From contig OX352773.1 of the NCBI GenBank assembly GCA_947095535.1, positions 132,512,527 through 132,576,526 of the forward strand: a DNA stretch of 64,000 bases. Direction: 5' to 3'. Under the pieces are notes generated by a model that saw only the letters and a list, made by a program, of their open reading frames with translations, did not search any database and had not been told where the DNA came from. The position numbers and the translations under genes were made by a program. Source of the stretch: Poecilobothrus nobilitatus (Eukaryota > Arthropoda > Insecta > Diptera > Dolichopodidae). Positions 44,815 to 55,681 of the stretch are shown piece after piece; the first letter of the stretch is position 1; each line of letters begins with the position of its first letter.

Positions 44815-45372
44815 ACAAATTAAAATTACATTAGAAAATAAAAATTATAACATGATACTTAAAAAATTTTTTTTCTTTTTACCGACCGCATATAATTATG
44901 CATAAGGTAGGTATTGTTTTCATACTAAAAATTTATACCCGAGATTTTGGTAAAAATGCACTACTCCAGTGCGTAGAAGGCTGTAAAATTTTTTTTAGCG
45001 TGATGTCCTCCTGTGTGTGTGTGCGTGTGTGTGTATGGCTGTGGGCACGTGTACAGTCTAAATGACTGAGCGAAATTTTTTGAAATTTCATATTTAAGAT
45101 TTTGATGTAAATATCGCGGATTGATAAGCTTTTGGAGCAAATCGGACAACCGGAAGTAGTAGTTTACTAGTGTAATTTTTAAGTTTTTTACGAATATTTC
45201 GTAACAGGAAAATATTACGAGAAAAATTATTAAGACAAAGTTGTTACACAAGTAAAGAGTAAAAACTTTACAATTAGTTTTAGGACATTTATAGTTTAGA
45301 ATGGGTTTTTATTGCAAAAATGATTGAATCGTTAACAAACTTTCCAAGGCCCAACCAATATTACTAAGCTTT
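44815..45372. other. 558 bp segment present only in unit 1 of the duplication
   Basis: Unit 2 goes directly from ATATTTGTTT (57,175) to CTAAAATCAATATT (57,176). In unit 1, 558 bp lie between these words, bounded on both sides by TTT. The segment contains a (TG)n/(CG) microsatellite (about 45,012-45,040) and a stretch GATTGATAAGCTTTTGGAGC-AAATCGGACAACCGG that looks like the core of a DINE-type element. A 96-codon ORF on minus spans the microsatellite and is not gene-like. Confidence 0.85.
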
Positions 45373-47300
45373 CTAAAATCAATATTATGAGTGTTTATTT
45401 CATCATCAGTTAAATTATTCGGGTGTAATAATCCTATTCTAGCTGATGCTATTTTACTACCCGATCGTTTAGTATATCTAGTTTTAGTTGCATTTCAAGG
45501 AATTGTTCATGGCTTATTATTTCTTTTAGAGTATAGTCATTATATTCATTAATTTTTGTTGAAATTTTATTTCTATCTGATTTCATAATCTCTTTAAGAA
45601 GTGCAAAAGTTTTGTTAAAGTCGTCGTTAATTTTTATTTGTTGGTTAGCAGCTTCTATAATATTATGAGTATTGTGGTCCAGTATTTCGAAGTAATTTTT
45701 AATGTTTTGGCGATCATTGTCATCTAAAGTTCCGTATAACCATTTGTAGGTAGTACCAACCGAATTTAATAAACCTCACCTAGTTCTGTCTGGAATAAGC
45801 ATACGTAATTGTTCTTATTTGTTCGTTTAATAAGAGTTTGTAGTTCCATTTGTATTGCAATTCAACATTCGTTTCAAACATATCTAATATTGCGATGATT
45901 TCTTTAGAATGAATGATGTGTAAAATGATGTCTACTTACTTATAATTTCGACCTCATCGAATTTCGTTTAACTATATCCCATATTAGTTTCGATTTTTTA
46001 CAATGTTAATTTTGATTATACTGTAAAAATTAGGATTACCGTTATTACCCATACAAGAGTTTACTTCATCTGAAAATTTAAATTGTCTTTTAATGAATAT
46101 TTTCTAAGATTTGTTTTTTAAACTTTGGCTCTTCCTTATGCCTAATTTATAGTTTTTTATGTAGCCTATATTTTTATTTTCTATACATTTTTCCCTACTT
46201 AAGTTTCTTTTACTAATATTTCATTTTTTATTGTGGTTTATTCTTCTTTTAATTAAATTATGAGCTATTTCTTTATTTTGAACTTGCATAGAGCTCGTTT
46301 TGATAGTTGAGTGATATGAATTGTTATAAAATGTGACGGCTTTTATAATTTGTAATTTTATTAGTAATTTTTCTTAGAAGTTAGGAGCTCTAATTCTTTC
46401 TGTAATGGTGTTATTAAATCTTTCTACGTCGGTGTTACCTGTATGGCTGTTGGGTTTGCTTAGGTGAATTTGAATATTTTCTTTTTTGCAAAATTCTGCT
46501 ATAGTTAAATTTGTTATCAAAAATAAATGTTTTATTTTACCTTTTATAGAGGTAAATTGTTTTAGATCCTCAATTAAAGTTTGGTTGTTTTGTTGCTATC
46601 TTTTAAGTAAAAGCTAGTAGCGTGTTTTGATAATCTGTCGATAAAATTTGTAAATGAGTGTTTGCTATTAACATATATGCCCACGTGAATTATTTAATTT
46701 ATTGTTGCGGGTATTGCGGGTGTTTCGGTGATTGTGAATTTATTTTTCATAGAGCTTCTGTCATATTGTGCGGCAGAACATATGTATGTCGCAAATCTTA
46801 ATAATTTCATGAATTTTAACTCTTAAGTTTGAGCTATAAATTTTGGTGTTAATTCCCTCATAGGTTGGCATAATTTCTGAATGATCTGTTTCGAATTTAT
46901 GGAATAAGGAAATTTGCTTTTTCAATTCTTCTTTATTTGCAATGTCTACAGCAATTATTGAACGTTTTACAAATTTAATTTCATTATTTATTTAAAATAG
47001 TCTAATTAATCTTTGTCGCAATTTATTACATTCGTGGTCGCTTACTTCTGAGAAAAATCCTACTTTTTCTATATTAATATGTCTTCGTAGCTAATCATCA
47101 AGTTGGTCTTTTTGTAAGTCGTTTAGGTCAATAAAAATTTTTTTATTTTGGAAAATATTTTCAAATTCTTTTTCTTTTAGGTACCCTTTTTAGGGTAATT
47201 TGAGTTTTAAATCTATTAACTATTGTTTGAAGAATCGGTATATGATTGTTAAAGTTTTCAATGAAATTACTAGATGTTTCATTAATATAGGTATATTCAA
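45373..47300 (-). pseudogene. Errantivirus C remnant: integrase part and env
   Basis: On minus from about 47,300 the RNase H/integrase linker is seen (KQISLFHKFETDHS). The integrase core end follows near 46,480-46,390 (IQIHLSKPNSHTGNTDVERF, FNNTITERIRAP), then the C-terminal domain (YHSTIKTSSMQVQN, then GYIKNYK). After that come env-like pieces: an N-terminal segment near 46,060-45,900 and a C-terminal-like SARIGLLHPNNLTDDEI near 45,430. Stops are frequent in every frame and no frame exceeds 60 codons. It resembles 17.6/297-type errantiviruses like A, but is clearly a different copy. No LTR was recognised. Confidence 0.6.
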
Positions 47301-47302
47301 AT

Positions 47303-47363
47303 TTTCAGTGTCTGATAAGTTGTGAGTTAAAGTTTTATTCTCACAACTTATCAGACACTGAAA
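47303..47363. repeat. 24 bp perfect palindromic hairpin
   Basis: TTTCAGTGTCTGATAAGTTG and GTGAG (47,303-47,326) pair without mismatch with 47,340-47,363, leaving a 13-base loop TTAAAGTTTTATT. It sits at the end of the errantivirus C trace. Identical copy at 59,106-59,166. Confidence 0.92.
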
Positions 47364-47849
47364 TTATATCCATTATTTTATTCTCCATTGTATTTATTCT
47401 ATTTTAATTACTAAAACAAGGTATGTACATATTTAAAAAAAAACAAAAAAGACATTATAACATTGGTATTGAAAAAATACATAAAATATCATTACAATTC
47501 TTAATGACTAATTTATGTGTATAATATTAAAAATATATTTAAGACTTAAAAAACAAATACTAAATTTGATTACCTAAAAAAAACTTAAAGTCTTAAGCAA
47601 ATTTTATAATTCTTAATGATATTTATGTAAACAATAAACCATACTACTAAAAAAAAAAATAAAACTTGATGACATAATCAAAATAGACTTGAAATACTTA
47701 ATATAAAATTATTAATATATGAACATAATTATGTAAATAAATTACAATGACGTTTTTGTGAAAATTAATACAAAAGAATTATATCACATTTGAATAAATT
47801 TATGAAAAGTAAATTTATGAATTTGTTATAATTAATTGTCTGAGGTCAG

Positions 47850-49803
47850 TAAATTGAAAAAGTGTTGATGTAATGTATTTTTGAAGGTATTTCAGGAAAT
47901 TGTTGAAGAATGGAGATAACTGATTTTATTGAATGTAATACAACATCTGTTTATCGGTTTATTTTTTCCGTATTCTGTATTGTTTTATATTCCATTAAAA
48001 ACTTCGTGTATCTTGTTTGTCTAACTCTATCATTAAAATTTGTAATTTAGAGATTGGATAACAATATTATTATTTAGAATGTCAAAAGTTATTTTATTTA
48101 GAATGTCAAACATGACGAAAATATTTGTTTACGTGAGGACAAAGGGAGCATGTTTAAGAATTTAAGCTTTTAAGGAAGGTTTATAGAGTTTTTGCCACAG
48201 CTTAGTCAGTAAATTCTTTTACTCTTCTCTTAATGAAGCCTATAACATTTTATTTACTCTTGAAACTTAGTGGTCATAGTTTAGATTAAAGTTAAGTTTA
48301 CAATCAAGTAGAATTCCGAGATCAGTAATACTAAACACACTTTCAAGTATTATTTTATCTATTTTGTAGTTGTACACAAAAGAAGAACGTTTCCGGGTAA
48401 AATTGATTACCTTGCATTTCTGTATTTTGAGCTCTAATTTGTTGGTTGTGCACCAATCATGTAATGATGATAAGCTTAATTGAAGTAAAGCTGCGTCAGA
48501 ACTATCGTTTAATACTTGATATATTTTTAGGTCGTCAGCAAACGCAATGTGAGGTATGTCATCCAAATATTCTGAAATTTAACGTTTTGGGTCCTTTCTG
48601 ATAAATAAGAGTTCAGCCATGCAAGAAAAGAACCCGAGATATCAAAAGTTGAAAGTTTTTTTAGCAAAGTGTAGTGATCTACACGATCGAAGGCATTGCT
48701 AAAATTAGTGTGAATTGTATCAACTTGATATCCTTTCTCTATTTTATTTAGGATTTCAGATGTGTATAACATAAGGTTCGTTGTAGTGGAACGTCCTTTT
48801 CTGAAACCGTGTTGTTGTTCGTTAATTTTGGCATTTATTACAGGAGTAATTTTATCGACAACAATTTTTTCGAATAATTTTGAAATAGTCGATAGGATGG
48901 CTATACCTCGATAGTTTTCTACTGATGATCTTCCACATTTTTTGTAGATGGGAGTTAAATGAGAGGATTTCCACACATGTGGGAAAACATCATTCGAAAG
49001 CGATTTGTTTAAAATGAAATGAAGAGGAGTAATTAGATAATGAGGGCAATTATATAAGAAGAGTGGAGGGATTAGGTCAGGTCTAGCACCCTTCTTTGTA
49101 TCAAAGCTCATAATAGCTTCAAAAATGTTATTTTCGGAAAGATACAGATCTCAGTTAATTTTTAAATTTTATTTAAATAAAGTTAATTTTTATTAAATAA
49201 AGAAGTAGCAGAGATATCGAATTGTTCTTTTGGACGATAAACTTTTTAGAAACGTTGCAAAAAGTTGCAAATTGTTTTTGGGAAAGAAGAAAAAGTATTG
49301 TCCTTGGACATTGAATTAAGGTCTGAATATTTTTCGTTTTATGTTGACAAATTCGAAAATTTTTTTGGTATCACTAATTAATTTGTTACCTATGCTAATG
49401 ACATAGTTTTTATAGGCTGTATGAGCTTTCAGTTGGAATTCATTTGCAAGTAGTTATACGTATTCAATAAGTTATCGCTTGGTGCTATTGTGTATTTAAT
49501 TTTCTGTATATTTTATTGTGCTGCTTACGAAAAGTCCTAAGTTCTATATCTAACCATAGTTCCGTTATTTTGTTTTTCTTACGGATTTTGGGTACGAAAG
49601 CATTTATAATTTCAAAAGTTGTTAAATAAAAGATAGAGATTAGTGAGTTGATATCCTGTTGTGCTAATAGTTCGTCCCAGTTAGTAGATGATAAAGCATT
49701 ATTAATGCTTTGGTAGTCAGCATTACGGAAATCATATACAATTTCATTATTATAAGAGTGGGATAGAAGTGGAGAACCATGGTTAGATAGAGATCTTAGG
49801 AAC
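47850..49803 (-). pseudogene. Jockey-clade LINE, minus copy (RT with internal deletion)
   Basis: The pre-RT linker is at 49,850-49,485 on minus (FRNADYQSINNALSSTNWDE). RT is at 49,111-48,527 (GARPDLIPPLFLYN, WKSSHLTPIYKK, ENYRGIAILSTISKLFEKIV, EQQHGFRKGRSTTTNL) and motif A has become IHTNFSNAFDRVDH (normally YTDFSKAFD). Right after ERTQNVKFQ, about 37 residues including the GVPQGS box are missing and the frame shifts. The next frame, 48,566-48,267, resumes with DDIPHIAFADDLKIYQV (intact FADD) and LGILLDCKLNFN. C-terminal traces (RVRQTRYTKFLMEY) reach about 47,990. The endonuclease half is absent, so the copy is 5'-truncated at the head-to-head junction near 49,804. Confidence 0.8.
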
Positions 49804-51610
49804 TTGAGAAATCGGCGCAATAAAATATACAAAAACTTAAACACCATCAAGCACCATCAAGCACCATGTGACGACTTACTGAATATGTATAAGCAACTTG
49901 CTATCGAATTTAAACAAAAAGTCAATGCAGCATATGAAAACTATGTCACGGATATTGGCAACAAACTTGTTACTGATCCTAAAAAATTTTTGATTTTGTT
50001 AACACAAAACGGAAATTATTTGGGTATCTCAATTCAATGATGTCAAAAAACAATGTAGTTTCTGATTGCCTAAAAGAAATTTGTAACTTCTTTTCTGATC
50101 ATTTACAACAAGTTTATCGTCCAACAGCACCAGTTACCACTTTGACTAATTTCTTATCTATTAGTTCAAATTTGCTTATTTACAGACGTGTATCTTTCTG
50201 AAAATGATATTCTTAAAGCAATTTTGAGTCTTGATATAAAAGAAAGAGTGCTGGTCCGAACTTAATTCCTCCAATATTTTTACATAATTGCTCTCACAGT
50301 CTAATCTTCCCTCTTCATTTTATTTTGAATAAGTCACTTTGAATTGAGATTTTCCCACAAAGGTGGAAATCCTCCCACTTAACCCCTATTTTTAAAAAAG
50401 GGGATAGAGCATCGGTGGAAAATTATCGAGGTATAGCAATCCTTTCGACTATACCTAAATTATTTCAAAAAATTGTCGATGATAGAATTACTCCTATCAT
50501 AAATGCAAAACTAAATGAACAACATGGTTTCAGAAAAGGTCGTTCAACTACAACGAACCTTATGGTTTATACATCTGAAATCCTGAATCAAATGGAGAAA
50601 GGGTACCAAGTTGATGCAATTTACACTGACTTTAGCAAAGCTTTCGATCGAGTAGATCACTTCACTTTGCTAAAAAAACTATCAACTTTTGGCATTTCGA
50701 GTTCATTTCTTGAGTGGCTTAATTCTTATCTTTCAGAAAAAACTCAACATGTTAAATTCCATGATGTTATGTTAAATTCCAACACCATCGGGGTCACTTT
50801 CGGTGTACCTCAAGGTAGCCATTTAGGCTCGCTTTTGTTTAATGTTTTTATTTCAGATCATTCGGAATATCTAAGCAATATACCTCACATTTCGTTTGCT
50901 GATGGCCTAAAAATATATCAAGTGGTTAAAGATAATTTTGATGCAGCTAAAATTCAATCAAGCTTATCAGCATACAGAAATGTAAGGTTATTAGCTTTAC
51001 ACGTAAACGGTTTTCTTTAATATATGACTACAAAATAGATAATGTAACTATTGAAAGGATTTTTAGCATTACTGATTTAGGAATTCTTTTCGATAACAAA
51101 CTTAATTATGTCCTAATTAACTATGACCTAATAGTTTAAAAGGCTAATAAAATGTTAGGTTTCATTAAGAGAAGAGCTAAAGAATTTAGCGACTTAGCTG
51201 TTACAAAATCTCTTTATTGTTCTCTAGTTTGATCTATCTTAGAATACAGTAACATTGTTTGGGATCCAGCCTTTGCAGTTTATTCCAATAGAATCGAATC
51301 AGTTCAAAAGCAATTTCTTTTACTAACAATAAGAAATCAATATAACCCTTTTGATTTTGCTAATCTAGCTAGTTACACTACAAGACTTAATTCATTAAAC
51401 TTGCTCTCTTTATCTTTACGTAGACAATTATTGTCATCATGTTTTACTTTTGATATTTTGAATAATAGTATTTCTGTACAATCTCTTAATAACAAGTTTA
51501 GACTTAACGATATTCTTAGGCAAACTAGAAATACTAAATTTTTGATAGAAACATAATACAGAGTACAGTAGAAATGAACCCATATCAATAGATGTTTTAC
51601 TACTTTTAAC
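49804..51610 (+). pseudogene. Jockey-clade LINE, plus copy (RT with FADG)
   Basis: It starts in the linker before RT (RRNKIYKNLNTIKHHQ, 49,810) with a stop at 50,040. RT is open at 50,415-51,020 (201 codons): ENYRGIAILSTIPKLFQKIV, EQHGFRKGRSTTTNLMVYT, YTDFSKAFDRVDHFTLL, FGVPQGSHLGSLLFNVFI, and then SFADGLKIYQV, where FADD is changed to FADG. Thumb and C-terminus continue in other frames (KANKMLGFIKRRAKEF, then SIRRQ-like, ending RQTRNTKFLIET near 51,555). It belongs to the same family as the minus copy next to it, but the two differ at many residues, so they are separate insertions. It is inactive. Confidence 0.8.
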
Positions 51611-51943
51611 AAAATTAGTCATCTGGCAGGAAAACCAAAAACATGCACGAGCATGTTTTTTTTTCCTTTAGTGTTATTGAGAAATGGACTAGTTATTTAT
51701 CCGTTTCATGAAAAGTTATGAATTTTAAGCCCTATTTGTTAGAGCATATTTTTGCTTATTTCGCCTGTTACAGCACATATTTTAATATCTTTTTGCTTAA
51801 ACAGCATATTTTAGCATTTTTAAACCTTTTTTGAAAATGTTGCAAAAAAAAATTTATTTTTAACGAAATTTTTAAATAATTTTGTATTCATAATTTACAA
51901 AAATTTCAAGAATGTTTCAAATTTCAACAAAAAGGAAATTAAA

Positions 51944-52040
51944 AGTACCTACGCTTACAAAAAAAAAGTACGCACTACGCTTACAAACATCAAAGTATGC
52001 ATTACACTTACAAAACCAACAAAGTACGCATTAAGTAATG
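51944..52040. repeat. ~28 bp minisatellite inside the hAT 5' region
   Basis: Three and a half units of AAGTACGCA(C/T)TACGCTTACAAA with variants (AAGTACCTACGCTTAC; AAGTATGCATTACACTTAC; AAGTACGCATTAAG). Repeated at 63,747-63,843. Confidence 0.75.
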
Positions 52041-52581
52041 GACTTCATTTGTGCATTTGTATGTGTTTTCATATTAGTGTTTAGAATTAAAAAAAATCGG
52101 GAAATAACCTTTCAGAGTTTAAAAAACTGTTCTAAGACAAAGGAAATTAAAACAATAAAAGAATAACTACGCATTAAGATAAGCAATAGATTTAATTAGT
52201 GCAGTTATACATAAATGTATGTAAAAACAAATATACACATTTTTTCTGTAGTTGTTAATATGCGTAGACATCTATTATATTAGTAGACTCAGTATTACGT
52301 TATTTTTATTTGTTTAAAAGTTTAGTAGGCGGTATATTGAGTAACTGTTAAGAACGTATTAAGGTTAATACATATATTTAGTTCTTTATATATTATACTA
52401 GGTACCTTAAATTGTGTTTAAATCTTTAATTAAAAAAAAAATAAATTGGTAAGCATAAGTATTAAGTATTGAGACAAATTATTAAAAGATTTATATCAAT
52501 ATAAACAATTAAAAAGAATAATTCAACGAACTAATTATTATTTTTTATACCTATTTCATACATATATGTATGTATTAGATT

Positions 52582-53905
52582 ATGCCAAAAGTAAAAGCAT
52601 CTGTTTCACACAAATTAAGACAATATGTGAAGGATTATCCAGTTTTGAAAACAGACGGAACTGTCCTTTTTTGTAAAATATGTAACAAACCAGTTTCATC
52701 AGAAAAAATATTTGCAATTAAACAGCATCTGCAAAGTTTGAAACATATTGAACTCAAACAAAATAGAAACAAGAACCACGCATTCGCAGCAATTTTTTTG
52801 GAGAAAGTTCTACATCTAGTAGTAATTCTGAATTTGCAGAAGATGTATGTAAAACGTTTGTCGTGCCAGACATTCTGTTATATAAAATTCGCAACAAAAA
52901 TAAACAATCATTTTTGGAAAAGTATACTGACTACAAAGTACCATCCGAAACCACTCTTCGTACAAAACAAATCAAAGATTTATACGCTGCAACTATGGAA
53001 AATATTAAAAGCTGTTTGCAAAATCGATTTGTATGGTTGTGTATTGATGAAACTATTGATGTTACTGGAAGATACATAGCATACGTTATCATAGGAGTTT
53101 TGGATTATGATGAACACATTTCAAAACAAAAATTTTTATTAAACACTGCTGAACTGGACCAGGCAAATTCTTCTACCATTGCTCGACTATTTAACGACTC
53201 AATTAAAATTTTGAGCGACAGTTTTGTTACAGAATCAATTTTACTTTTTGTGCCAGATGCGGCACCCTATTTGGTAAAAGCTGCTCGAGCAATACAAACC
53301 TTTTATCCAAAGGTCACATATGTCACTTGTGTCGCTCATGGATTACATCGCATTTGTGAACAAATTCGAAGCTCATATCCTGAAGTCGATCGGCTTATAG
53401 CAAATGTAAAAAAAGTTTTTTTAAAGGCTCCGTCATGAGCGCAAATCTTTAAAAATATGGAGCCAGAACTTCCTCTCCCCCTAATCCAACCAATAACCAC
53501 GAGGTGGGGAACTTGGATAAAAGCAATTAATTACTACGCAAAAAATTTTGAAAAAATTTTGCGAGTTGTTGAAGCATTGGATGAGGATGATGCAGCGTCA
53601 ATAAAAATATCAAAAACACTCCTACACGATATCACGGTTCAATCTGATATAATTTTTATTGCATCAAATTATGCATTTTTGGAAAATCAATAATTAAATT
53701 ACAAAAATCTGAACAAACTCTTGGGAACAAAATTTCAATTGTCACGGACATTGAAAAAAAATATTCAAAATGTAAATGGTGAAATAGCCGTAAAAATTAA
53801 AAAAAACTTTTCAATGTCATAGATAAGAACCAAGGCTATCATTTGATGAAAACAATTTCGTCTAAATTAAGTGACGTATCCAGCGAAATTGAAAAGCGAT
53901 ATACC
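52582..53905 (+). pseudogene. hAT transposase with CGGBP1-like zinc finger, frameshifted
   Basis: The start at 52,582 (MPKVKASVSHKLRQYVKDYP) is followed by a zinc finger FCKICNKPVSSEKIFAIKQH (C-x2-C ... H-x5-H), the type shared by CGGBP1 and the hAT elements it came from. The frame breaks near 52,840. It resumes at 52,863-53,438 (191 codons): WLCIDETIDVTGRYIAYVII carries the first catalytic Asp, LFVPDAAPYLVKAARAIQTF and VTCVAHGLHRICEQI are the next hAT blocks. A TGA follows at 53,436; the same frame then reads PITTRWGTWIKAINYYAKNF (the TRWGTW block) in 53,457-53,693. The C-terminal dimerisation part is cut at 53,905. Frameshift, stop and truncation make it non-functional here. Confidence 0.8.
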
Positions 53906-54583
53906 TACTTTCAAAGATCTAACTTCTATCAAAATTTCAAGTTTCCAACTTAAAGCGTTTAGAAGATAGAAGGGTTAAAGGATTTTGCAAAATTTGAGTT
54001 TCGCATAACGGTAAATTAAGACACCGTATGCCACAAATATATGTTTATTGTATATATTCTTTTAAAGCTAATAAAAGTAATAATCGTTTGGCGTTTTCAA
54101 AATGAAGATTTACTTTATACAACTTGTGCTATAACAATTTAAATATAGAGCTTTTTTGAACCTTTGGGGAGCTGTAGCTCCGTAACGGGTGGGGCTACAA
54201 AAAAAAGTTATTAAAAATAAAATTAATATTTTTGTGAGATCTATCAGCGGTTAAAATTTCATAGCTCTATTTCAAAAAAAATGTGGGGATCTAAAAGTTA
54301 GGTGTTCGAGAGCTACCCTAAGTTTTGGTCCAAACTCAACCAAAAAAAATAGGGAACCTACAAATTACTCCTAGAATATTTTGTGTAAATTTCAAGATTC
54401 TAGCTTTCTCAGTTTTTGAGTTAGCGTGCTGACGGACGGGCGGACGGACATGGCTCAAAAGTCTTAGAATTTTTTTCTGATCCGATCCATACCTTTGAAG
54501 GTATATCTAGCTCGCTCATTTCGAGGTGTTACAAACGGAGGAGTAATTTTATTATACCCGATCCTATCGTACGGGTATAAAAA
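53906..54583 (-). mobile_element. DINE-like family D, 5' part, duplicate
   Basis: Same as 41,545-42,222: complement of the GTCCGTCC tract (about 54,427-54,450) and the ATACCCG...CGGGTAT terminal hairpin (54,554-54,582). The 3' part is missing because the junction falls inside the element. Confidence 0.8.
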
Positions 54584-54717
54584 GTATTTCAAATTTTATA
54601 TCAAAATAAGAGAAATGACTATTTGCAACATTTTCTGTTGTATATTATCTATTTTGATTTATCCTATGATTCACGTTTAAAAAAAAAAATTGCTATTCAT
54701 AATCTAAATAAAAACAA

Positions 54718-55681
54718 GTTTTTGGAAAAGCACATTTCCAAAATTAAACAATATCCCATAACATGTTTTCGGTAAAGAGTATATTAAAGAATAAATTATA
54801 TAAATAAAAAAAATTGTTATGTTTGTTAGATTTTCTTTTGTTAGAAAAAATTATCCCTATATTATTAAGAAAAATTATTAAACACAAATAAAAATATAAT
54901 ATTCGAGCTTTAATTTTTGTATATTATTTAAAAAATTGTTTACAGGTGTTTAAAAATAATGAATTTTCAGTTTTTGACTCCTCGTAGTTCATAGAACCGG
55001 AAGCGACACAAAAATATTTTCTAAAATAACTCATACTTATTTTCAAGATTTCTAACCTAATGTTTGGTTAAAAGGTAGTTAGCGTTTAGTTGGTTAAAGT
55101 TCAACAGTACCAAAGAGAATTCGCGCATTTATCTCATTGGTGTCTTTCGAAATTTCCACCTACCCTCGAAAAAAAAAGTTGTCTATTACATTAATTAAAA
55201 ACTTCTATTATTTTTTTATCAGTGAAATTGGAAAATCAACGCAAAATTTTTTATCATTATCATTGAAAATGGAAAATCAATGCATAATTTTTTTCATTAG
55301 CATTGAATTTTCCAATGATAATGCAAATTCAATGATAATGTTTAAACGCCCATGTCTGTGCAAAACCCTTTCCTTCTTCCAAACGGTTTAAGTCATTTCA
55401 GAAAACATTTTTGTGTCACCTTCCATTAAGGAGTTAATATACAAAAATTTAAGCTCCAACATTATATTTTTGCTTGTATTAAGAGCTTTTTCAATAATAT
55501 AGGATTATCTTAAAATTGACGAAAGTGTGGCTTGATTTTTCCCAATTTCTAACAATTTTTTCTAACGATTTTTTAAAGTTTTATATTATTATAAATTTAT
55601 TTTTCAATATACGTATGTACTCTTTACCCAAAACTTTTTATGGAATATAGTTTAATTTTGGAAAAGTGCCTTTTTGAAAAC
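54718..55681. mobile_element. Large foldback, duplicate
   Basis: Copy of 42,357-43,320 with the same arms and minisatellite loop. I saw no base difference on visual comparison. Confidence 0.7.

Larger units (their letters stand above)
41545..53905 (+). repeat. Tandem segmental duplication, unit 1 (12,361 bp)
   Basis: From TACTTTCAAAGATCTAAC at 41,545 the sequence is repeated from 53,906 onward, with a constant offset of 12,361 up to 44,814 and 11,803 afterwards. Only three substitutions were noticed (46,635 C to A; 48,659 T to G; 50,748 C to A), plus one 558 bp length difference. The unit holds part of a DINE-like element, a foldback, errantivirus C, two Jockey LINEs and the start of a hAT element. 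Confidence 0.95.
51627..53905 (+). mobile_element. hAT DNA transposon, cut off by the duplication junction
   Basis: A likely 5' terminus CAGGAAAACCAAAAACATGC starts at 51,627; hAT ends usually begin CA(G/A)G. It is followed by a hairpin AACATGC-ACGA-GCATGTT and then by several AGCATATTTT/AGCACATATTTT words (51,750-51,815), as often found in hAT sub-terminal regions. The transposase remnant lies at 52,582-53,905. No 3' end is present: at 53,906 the sequence switches to the inside of the DINE-like family D element. Confidence 0.6.

Noticed and set aside
44961..45251. 96-codon ORF on minus with a His-Thr repeat
   Set aside because: The repeat is a TG/CA microsatellite read in frame, and the segment is absent from the second unit.
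47850..51610. Twin-priming (5' inversion) of a single Jockey insertion
   Set aside because: Both arms contain the same RT region with different residues and different lesions, so they are two copies, not two halves of one.
51640..51665. AACATGC-ACGA-GCATGTTTTTTTTT as a rho-independent terminator
   Set aside because: It has the look of one, but in insect nuclear DNA such terminators are not used by Pol II; it lies at the hAT end and is more likely part of that terminus.
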